Shown: positions 55,803-64,000 of the stretch, piece after piece
How the letters are laid out: each line of letters begins with the position of its first letter
Position numbering within the stretch: the stretch's first letter is position 1
From: Volutella citrinella
Taxonomy: Eukaryota > Ascomycota > Sordariomycetes > Hypocreales > Nectriaceae
Length of the DNA: 64,000 nucleotides
Reading direction: 5' to 3'
Assembly: GCA_034401135.1 (NCBI GenBank)
Contig: JAWZSP010000005.1
Coordinates: 682,001-746,000, forward strand
Translations under genes and position numbers: made by a program
Notes under the pieces: generated by a model
The model's input: only the letters and a program-made list of their open reading frames with translations
What the model was told of the DNA's origin: nothing
Database searches by the model: none

Positions 55803-57520
55803 CGAGGGGCGTCGAGGGCGAGCAAGGGTCGGGAGTCGTGGTTTTTTGGGGTAATGCACTCGGCCGTCGTTCGTCCAGCCTTGAGAGGATTTGCTTTTTT
55901 GCCCGTTTGGAGACGTCGGCACTTCTTGTCGATCGTATGAGGGGTAAGCCGGGCGCGGGCGTGGGCGTCGACGTGGGCGCCGAGGAGGTTTTGTGCGGCG
56001 TCAGTTGCTGTTCGGGTGGTATCGGATCAGAAGTGTCGCGATGGTCACTCTGGTGTTGAAGATCGACAGTTTGGCACCCGGCCCCAGTTCCTGGCCCGCG
56101 GCGCCCCGCAGAGGCGGATGGGCTAGCCAGTAGAAATGGCTCAAGGTCAGCGGCAACTCTGACCTGGGCTACACCTACAGGCGCTTCTACAGGTGTGCTA
56201 GGCCTATGCTAGGCTCTGAAGACCGTATCCGTAGGCTGCCCGCATCCGCCATTTGGTGCGCTGAGGTGGGCTGCGGGGAGCAAAGTCCGATGCGCTAGCA
56301 GACCTAACTAGCAGGATCCGGGGGCGCCCAATCGTCCACTGGGCGGTGCATGATTACGGAGTTGCACACCGGCGCTACGTACAGGTTAACGGCCTAGCGG
56401 CCGAGAGATTTCGCTCCAGTCAAAGCTCTTCCGACTCCAGCCGAGGGAGTGTGACGGTGTGGGCAATGCTCACCGGCCCTCTGCCGCGGGTATCACGCAC
56501 CGGCTTGGCAGAGCAATCAACCTGATGCATTTGTTGGTTGACCAGAGGCATTCGAGGGCGGCATACTCTCAAGTGCCCTTTTCTCTGGCTCTCACTCTGA
56601 ATTCGGCTTGGAGTGGCTGCAATTGCTTCTCAATACCGCCCAATTCCGACGGTGAAGAACCTAGACCGAGCGATTCGGAATTTACTAGCCGACCGTCGCT
56701 ACCACGGGACACCCTTCGGAGGTGAATACCGGAGGTCGGCCGCACACCTCCTTTTACCCCACCCCGGAAAAGCGAATTTTCATCCGCCAAGTGTGAAAGG
56801 ACCCATGGAAAAGCCGCGCATTGGCGGCACAACTGCCAGCACGCTACGTAATAGAGTTCCAAAGTTCGTGATGTCCGAGTGCTTGCCTTGCTGCGGTTGT
56901 ATTTATTCATCGTTGGTCTGCCTCAGCCGGTCGGCCTAGGGTAGGTCGCATCGTACCTGCATCTCTTTCCTCGGCAAGTGGATGGTGTCTCATATATTAG
57001 ACTTGCTATCCTGCTATTGTCTTGCATTGCGGGGCATAATTCCGAGGATTTCATAATCCGACAGGCTCAAACAAATGCATTGCCTGCGAAGCCCAGGTTG
57101 AACTGGTGTCGTCAAGAAAAATTGAGACAACATGTGTCAATTACACGCTTGCGTTGGGCACCAGCCTTACTCCTTTTAGCTCCTATGTTCACAATTGCAG
57201 TCCTGGTAATTCACAAGAACGTTGGAGCTACACCCAAGTTGTGAACCATCTCAACGTGTTAAGAGTGAGTTTAGATTGACTGATCGTGGCTTGCGCAGTA
57301 TGCAGCTCAATCTTGCATGCATCCTGGTGTGGCTTGATGACCTTTCTTTCCCTCGCGTTGCAACATGCGCCACGTCGGGGACGGGCCGAGTTTGAGCCGC
57401 CGGGCGAATCACGTGCCACGCCACTACCAGCTTGGTGCAGCAGTCAGCAGCCACCATAGGAAGCAAGCAAAGCAATGATGCGGTTGTCATGTCGGCGTCA
57501 CCAATCAGAGCACATTGGCC
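55803..57520. other. Divergent intergenic region between two regulators
   Basis: 1.7 kb between two Zn2Cys6 genes reading outward. No gene is supported; it presumably contains both promoters. Confidence 0.5.
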
Positions 57521-59911
57521 ATGGATCCGGATCATGGCCAATTGCATCACACGGGGCCTCTCCAAGCCGACTCGCGCTCCGTAGCAGGCACCAGGCGGTA
57601 CCGCTCAAAGTCGCAGCGACCGTGTGACTTGTGCCGCACGCGAAAGGTGCTCTGTAACATCCCGGACCCGTCGGGGCCGTGCCAGCTGTGCGAGCGGACC
57701 GGCCGTCAGTGCACTTTCCTCGCCGACCCGAGCAAGAAGCCCCGGACGAGGCGTGCCAGCCAGAGTAACTATGCTTATGCGCCCGGGATCGACCATGGCG
57801 TGGCACGGTTCACGGCGGGCCACCCCCATCCATCTATTCGGATCCAGGCCTCGCTTCCCCACTCACAGGGGCAGGCACAGTCATCTCTGCACGACGGCGG
57901 AATGCGCATCGACGATGCTGTCCTCATGGATCAAGAACGCGTCACTCCCCAGCTCGCTCCCGTGGAAGCCTTGCCCTCACTCGACGAGTTTCTGCCCGAC
58001 TCAATTTGGTCGTGGGATGGCGCTGCCAGCTGGGACACCTCAGTGAACCAACCCGATTCATCGCCACAGAGCGCCCTCAATGCCCCCCTGGGCCTCTTCC
58101 AGGATGCAACGGGCACCCCATTTCTGGAATCTGTTGGGTTCCAGCCAGACACGGCCGGCGATGGCTTCGTCCTAGGGGCCATAGATACCCCCTCGCAAGC
58201 CACAGACAGCCCGGCCCCTGTCCTTCCTCGTGTCCCACTCGACCAAAAAGAAAACTATTCATCTACCCACGTTGGTTTTTCGAACGAGTCTGACTCCTTC
58301 ATGCTCGAATACTACCCGTATGATGCAAATGACGAGCTCGACTACTTCATGGTCTCGTATCGGAGGCCGATGAGAGCAAGAGGCGCAACAGACAGGGCGC
58401 CGATTCACCTGCTGCAGAGCAAATATGAGTCTGTCAAGGGTGGACGAGCTGCCCTGGATATGTGCATGGCCATCGAAAATGAGCGGGAGCAACTTGAGGA
58501 GTTGGTGGACAACAAGACCGGCGAGGCTCTCGTGAGACTGTAAGACAACGCAATGGTGCATTTGATATAGGCATTGGCTGACGTTGTCCAGATATTTCAA
58601 GTTCATATTCCAGGTTCTTCCTGTGCTATCCAGATCCCAGTACCGGCAAGACGAGCAAGAATTTGTGAAAACAGCCGCTCCTGGCCTGCTGGCCGCCATC
58701 TATGCCCTCGCCCTGCCGTTCACGCCCTGGGATGAGGAGCTGTGCCTGAACAGCGCTTATTCCAAACCCAACCCTGACACCCTGTGGCAAATTGCTTACA
58801 CTTCATTCCAGAAGGAGTTGCACCTCCCCGGGCTTTCCACCGTCCAAACGTGCATACTGCTTCTGAATTTCCCCTCATTTGACCATGCAGCCGTGGAGAG
58901 CCCCTTTTCATGGTCTCTGGCAAGTTCCATGCTGGCCATCGCTCAGTCACTAGCACTGAACGTTGATCCCACGGCGTGGAATCTTCCTCCATGGGAGATC
59001 CGGCTACGGAGGCGTTTGTGGTGGGCTGTCATGGTCGAGCACAGTTGGCGTGCCATCACCCATGGCCGCTCTTCAAAGATATGTGACGACGACTGGAATG
59101 TCACGCCGCTGACGGAAAACGATTTCGAAACGGACGAGATTCCTGGAATTCCCACAGACGAGGGTTTTGCGTCCGCTGAGCAGTTTATGCGCCTCTGCTC
59201 ATTGACTGCGATAGCCAATGAAGTATGCCGGGAGTTTTTGTAAGTCTAGATCTGGTTTGAAAGGAAACTCTTTGGTGAGGCTAACTTTTCATTCACAGCT
59301 CGCTTAGAGCAGTTTCCGGTCCCCAGTCTCTGGACACGCTTGTGGAAAAGGCCAAACGGCCCCGACAGCAACTTCTTGAGTGGCTGGAGAGCCTGCCAGA
59401 GTCACTGCACATCTATAATGAGACCAACGACGCTAGTGAAGACGCACAGGATGAAGCCATCCAAAGCCATGGATCGCTCTATGTCGCCTACTACACAACA
59501 CACATATTAATCCTCCGGGCCTTGCTCAGGCCGATCATCCAGTCCAACAACGTGGCACTGGACCACATGCAGCCAACAGTGGCCATGGTGCTGCAGGCGT
59601 CACGGGGCCTCATGCAAACGTGGACCAAATTTGTTCGCGGCCTGAACATCACCTATCAGTCTGCCTTTTGGCCGGCGTATACCAGACACTGCTTCTGCTA
59701 CCCTGGCATGTTTTCCTACATGCTCTGCCTGCAGAAGCGAGAGCCGCAAATGGCGTCGTATGACCGGGCCCTGCTGACTAGCTGGAGACAGACGCTGAGA
59801 ACGAGAGTCCATACGTGGCCGCTGTTGCGTTTTGGCATAGTCAAGGTTGATGCCATTTTCTGGAAGCAGTTGGAGCGGGCCAAGGAGAAGGCGAGGACGA
59901 GCGACCCGTAA
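57521..59911 (+). CDS. Zn2Cys6 transcription factor
   Basis: Exons 57521-58539, 58592-59239 and 59299-59911 join in phase 2 at both junctions, giving 759 aa. The zinc cluster is at residues 35-64: CDLCRTRKVLC, then C-QL-C and a final Cys after ERTGRQ, spacing 2-6-8-2-6. About residues 70-260 are Pro/Ser/Asp-rich and disordered. The fungal-specific domain begins near 265 (SFMLEYYPYDANDELDYF), with RYFKF-type and PVLSRSQY blocks, then LRRRLWWAVMVEHSWRAITHGR near 500, the usual landmark of PF04082. The C-terminus is helical without further motif. It converges with the MFS transporter gene (283 bp between stops), so local regulation of that transporter is conceivable but unsupported. Confidence 0.92.
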
Positions 59912-60194
59912 TGAAAGGAGATGTCATGATTTTCCGCCTTGGAGTTGATGGTGTAAGGAACGACAATTTAGTCTAGGTTACAAGCCTATAACAGTGTATC
60001 TGTCAAATCCAAATCACAGCAAATATTTGAACAACGTGCAAGTTGATTATGTATCATTATAATTATGTCATGACTATGTGGTATTTGAGGCGTATAGCGA
60101 CGTTATGTGCAGTACGATGTGGAGTTGACGATTCATTTACAAATCTCGCCATGCGAATAGGGTGTGAATCGTTTCCCTCAAGCACTCAAGGGCC

Positions 60195-61872
60195 TTAACC
60201 ATTGTTGTTGGTGGCAACACCCCAGAAGTAGGCGCACCAGGAACCGACCACCCACAGGAAGAGCAGGCCGAAGCAGGACAGGGAAATCTTCTTGTTCTTC
60301 TGGCGGTCCTCGCCGTAGAACTTTTCCTTTCGCTGGTTCAGGAGGTCGCCGTTTGCAATGCGCTTCTTTCGGGACCACTGCAGGTGGCCGAGGTCGACGG
60401 ACTTGTAGCTAAAGAAGGTGAGGATGACGGATATGACCAGGCAGGTTGCGACGAGGACGACGTAGACAATGGTGACCCTGTCGTAGGAGTTGTTGTCCAT
60501 ATCCTGGATTCTGCCCGTGATGACTCGCACAATGATGTTCATGCTGGACGATCGGGGTTAGCCTGGGGGGTGGGTGTTGGCTGGGCTGGCAAGGGACACT
60601 TACGCGTTGTTCATGGTGATCTTGAGAGAGTATGCGGAACCAAAGACTGTGGCATCCCACATGGAAGTGCGGATGCCGTCAATGATGGTGGTAGGGCCGA
60701 AGCAGTAGGCGAAGGCGAAGATGGCGTAGGAAGCGGCGGTTCCTTTGACGTAGTCTGTGAAGCTGACGAGCACCATGGCGAGGAACATGCCGACGCCGCA
60801 GAAGACCACTGTAGAGATGTTAGATACAAGCTTGAGAGTACCGAGATGTGTTGGACTTACAGATGGAGATGCGCTGGCCAAAGACGTCGAGGAAGATGCC
60901 CAGGAGAGGAACGAAGAAGAAGCCGGCGTACTGGAGGACGGAGCTGTACCATCCGGCAGCAACGGCGCTGGCACCGAAGCGCTGCTCAGCCAGCTCGGTG
61001 GCATTCTGCAGGAAGACGATGGCGGCGGAGGTCTCGAAGAGCGAGTAGGCCATGACGCACCAGTAAGGCCAGGGCAGCTCGAGGACCTTGCGCCACTCGA
61101 ACTTCTTGGTCTTCTCGGTCAGCTTCTCGCCGGTGGCCGGGTCGTTTGTGCCGTGGAACTTGCGGTTGGCGACCTTTGTGAACCAGTAGAAGACGCCCGT
61201 CATAACGTTTGTGAAGAGGTTCATGAAGACTGCGATCCAGAAGACCCAGGCGAAGTCACCCGTGTTGCGGGCGATGATGTTGGCCGACGCCTTGCCGGCA
61301 AAGGCGCCAATCTTGCCAATGCCCAGCTCGAAGCCGAGGGTGGAGGCGAAGCCGTTGCCCGGGGCGAACCACGAGGAGAAGACCTTATACTGGGCGACCT
61401 GGGTGGCGATGTCGCCGAGGGCGCGGACGACGCGGCCGGCAATCATGAACTTGTAGGAGCGGGTGTGGGCGGCGGCGGCGACGAGGATGGAGCCGACCGA
61501 GTAGATGGCGTTGCCGTAGAGCATGGCGCCGGCGCCGCCGAGGCGATCCGTGACGATGCCGCTCAGCAGCATCAGGGCGGTGACCATGAAGTCCTCGGAG
61601 GCCTCGAGCAGCGAGAACTGGGTGTTGTTGATCTTGAGCTCCTTCTTGATGGTGCTCTTCATGGCGCCCGTGACGCCCGAGCTCCACTGGGAGCCGAAGC
61701 CGATGGCGGTGACGAGGGCCACGGACATGAGCTTCCAGCTAAGGGGGACGGGCGTGCGGCTCTCGACGCTGGCGTCGTCGGGCACTTCAGAGACATTGTT
61801 GCTGTCGAGGGTCTTTTCGTTGACGTCGAGCGGTGGACGCTCGGCGTCGGACACGGCAGAGACGACGGCCAT
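60195..61872 (-). CDS. Major facilitator superfamily transporter
   Basis: Exons 61872-60861, 60808-60604 and 60543-60195 join with matching phases to 521 aa. Polytopic membrane protein with about 12 predicted helices, starting LSWKLMSVALVTAIGFG near residue 45. The loop between helices 2 and 3 has GIVTDRLGGAGAMLYGN, the MFS motif A position, and helix 4 begins MIAGRVVRALGD. A central cytoplasmic loop (NRKFHGTNDPATGEKLTEKTKK) separates the halves, and helix 12 is LSCFGLLFLWVVGSWCAYFW. The ATG at 61872 is taken because the upstream frame is a poly-Pro run encoded by a GGA microsatellite in the leader. It looks like the MFSD1-type or general-substrate branch; substrate is unknown. Confidence 0.88.
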
Positions 61873-61875
61873 TGC

Positions 61876-61900
61876 GGGAGGAGGAGGAGGAGGAGGAGGG
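61876..61900 (+). repeat. (GGA)n microsatellite
   Basis: About eight GGA triplets immediately upstream of the MFS start codon on the other strand (TCC repeats in the leader). Confidence 0.8.
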
Positions 61901-63890
61901 ATTGCTCCAGAGACGGGGGAGATGAAGAAGAAGCTAGAATAGGAACAAGAGCCAGGAGGGGGGGAGAAGTGTGAAGACAGTGCTGATGAGTGAAGGGAGT
62001 GGTGTTGCAACAGACGGCGCGCGGGAGCTGCTTTATACACCACCACACATGGCGCCAGGCAAGCTCGACAGGGGATGGGACAAAGTTTGAAAGATTGATA
62101 AAGAAGGGTCCCGGTCCGCTACGTCGGGGTGGAGTCGTGGGACACCCCGGGGCAGCCAATTCGATGTGGGCAGGCCGTAGGCTCGGGTAGGCAGATTGAT
62201 AAGATGCGGCTAGGGCGATGCTACTGCAGCTAATACATAGCAATGGGACTTGACGCGAACCGGGGTGGAAAAAGCATTTACGTAGGTTGACGGGGGTGGT
62301 GGTGGGTTGGGGGGGCATCACGGCCCAGGTGCTGGTGTTTGCAGATTTTTGGTGGCGGCCAATGACCACACAGGGCATGATCCGACAGACAAGGAGGCCC
62401 GATTGCAATCGCTAAGAGCCGTCGAGGAGCCGGCTTGTTAGCGTCGAGGCGAGTCCTAGCTCCGTCTCCGGAGGCGGGCAGCAGCGGGGACGGTTTCCAG
62501 GATTGATGGGCTGGTAGTTCGGCGTTTGCTTCGGTTTCCGCACCCAGTGGGCAAAGACACGCGGCGGGTGGGTTCTGTTTGCCTGGGATGTGGATGGGCG
62601 ACATGTCTGCTGATGGGATGTTGCAGAGACTGCGTTGGGATGATGTTTGCGCAGAAGATGATGGTGGAGAGGTGACGGTGAATTGGGAGAGAAGACACAC
62701 GCAGAGAATTCTGTTGAAGGAATGGAGTGAATTGGTAGTAGATGATGAGCTGGGTGGGTGGTTGATTCAAGCTTATTTACTTGTACAGCCTCTAACACAT
62801 TGCTAGGTAGGTACCATAACTAAACTGCGACGTCCTCCGCCACAACCAGCCCGGCGGAAACACCCAACCCTCACTGTCAGTCAGTGCCAGGGCATCACAC
62901 CATGGACCCAGGCAGCGTCATTGTCGCGCCGATGATCGGATCCGACCTGATGAGGTTGTCAATTGTCTAGCCTTTCCTCCCGCTGTCGACGAGTCCCGCT
63001 TGCTGGCATGTCGCTCGTGCGTTGATCTGCCCCATGGATGATGCACCAGTACGGATACGGGGCATGCGAACGCTCTGGCGCTTCTTATTGTTCCTAGGCT
63101 GGATTTTTAAGAAACCTTCATGGCTTTAAAAACACTTGCTTCGCCATCATGCATTGCTCGAGACAATGCACCACTTTCTGCCACTTGACGAAAGAAACTT
63201 GCACTCCAGCGACATTTAGACTCCTCTCATCAATCTGTTTCCCTCCCCATTTCCCTCCCCACGCAGACCCGCGGCACAGCAGCACCAGGGCACCAACAGC
63301 GCAGGGAATGAACCACAACCCGCCCTCGCCTTGGCACCGATCCTGTCACTGTGAGAAATCGCCGCCGAGATTCCCTGCTCAACCGGCTCCCGAGCAGCCC
63401 TCGTGCAGAATCGGACCCAGCCGTCGGGTCCCTTGCACCTCGTGCCATGTTTCGCGGCCATTTTCCTCACAGTGCGACGCTAGGCGCCGCTCACCCCTAC
63501 CGCACAGGGATGCATCGGCCCAAGTTTCTCACCGTGAGAAGAATCCCCGTCCAACGCCCGGTTCTAGAGCACGAAGGGCCCCCGCCAGCAGTCAACACCC
63601 ACGTCTCGAACGCGGCTCTTGGTTCATGGGCTACACTCTGGAATACTTCTCAAGCCTATGACGAGTATTCGTATGCAGCCACCCGAAATTAGAGCCTTGA
63701 CGCATCCAGCTCTGGCAAGGGTGTACTGTGTATTAGACGCCAAGAGCCGCCACGGCTAGTCCACCGCGGAGAAGTCGCGTGGTTGGCGTTGGGCAGTTCA
63801 GGCATGGTGTCTTCGGCACAGATTGATAAGCGAGCAGACGGGTGAGGCATTAATTTATATTCATCATTGGAGAATGCAGAAATGTCTCTT
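61901..63890. other. Intergenic region
   Basis: 2 kb. Promoter of the MFS gene and no supported gene. Short frames around 63150-63690 lack start context, splice sites or resemblance to a family. Confidence 0.45.
62032..62037 (-). promoter_or_regulatory. TATA box
   Basis: TATAAA on the minus strand, 160 bp before ATG 61872, leaving room for a leader that includes the TCC run. Confidence 0.45.
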
Positions 63891-64000
63891 CTACGGCCAC
63901 GTCACATCCGGCCTCCTCCCCGGCAGCATCATTCTGAACGGCCAGCCCTGGGAATCATGAATGGCGTTGACGATGCCATGCAACCACGTCGTGGCCACGA
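63891..64000 (-). CDS. Possible C-terminus of a gene running off the window
   Basis: A minus-strand frame enters from the right edge (first full codon at 63998) and reads 35 residues, ending HDSQGWPFRMMLPGRRP-DVTWP and TAG at 63893-63891. It looks protein-like (Trp/Pro-rich, no early stop) but is too short to identify. Confidence 0.3.
   Translation of the reverse strand, partial: VATTWLHGIVNAIHDSQGWPFRMMLPGRRPDVTWP

Noticed and set aside
55803..55922. Extended N-terminus for the Zn2Cys6 regulator at 53209-55802
   Set aside because: The extension would start at GTG; the first ATG is 55802.
60384..61974. Long plus-strand frames opposite the MFS transporter
   Set aside because: Low-complexity Gly/Asp/Glu translation typical of an antisense shadow of a membrane protein gene.

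Overview
The window is nuclear DNA of a filamentous ascomycete. Genes carry 50-105 bp introns with fungal splice sites (GTAAGT or GTATGT donors, CTAAC or CTGAC branch sites). The gene families are also fungal: Zn2Cys6 regulators, a HET-domain protein, a NACHT protein of fungal type, MRP-type ABC transporter, Rtc1 and a Vps38/UVRAG-like subunit. The HMG-CoA reductase and the number of secreted proteins suggest a Sordariomycete, perhaps Hypocreales; that placement is inference.

Layout. 1-3.1 kb: the 3' end of a FAD-linked oxidoreductase, converging on an intact oleate hydratase. 3.1-15.7 kb: a gene-poor island with a decayed LINE fragment, two diverged copies of a non-coding repeat, and three genes for predicted secreted proteins without recognised function. 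15.7-20.8 kb: HMG-CoA reductase and a convergent nicotinamidase. 21.9-26.9 kb: a 14-exon ABCC transporter. 27.1-33.8 kb: a HET-domain gene and, divergently, a 10-exon NLR-like gene. 35.5-38.6 kb: an LPMO-like secreted protein and another secreted orphan. 40.7-46.9 kb: Rtc1 (SEA/GATOR2) and a Vps38-like PI3K subunit, tail to tail. 47.9-50.1 kb: a protein built of about ten Asp-rich tandem repeats. 51.3-51.9 kb: a Nudix hydrolase. 53.2-62 kb: two divergent Zn2Cys6 regulators and an MFS transporter. The last 110 bases may hold the C-terminus of one more gene.

The strongest candidate for something new is the NLR-like gene at 29681-33771. Its splice sites join ten exons into one 1189-codon frame: an N-terminal alpha/beta hydrolase with Ser and His in place, a NACHT NTPase, and, where ligand-sensing repeats usually sit, a subtilisin-like domain whose catalytic His is replaced by Gln. 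It shares a 742 bp upstream region with a HET-domain gene, so the two may form an allorecognition or cell-death module. Second is the tandem-repeat protein at 47904-50135, which also carries an in-frame 72 bp intron. Third is the Vps38-like start codon, which lies in a 7-bp repeat that places six ATGs in all three frames.

Exon boundaries were placed by hand from splice consensus and frame continuity. Family names rest on motif recognition, not on a database search.
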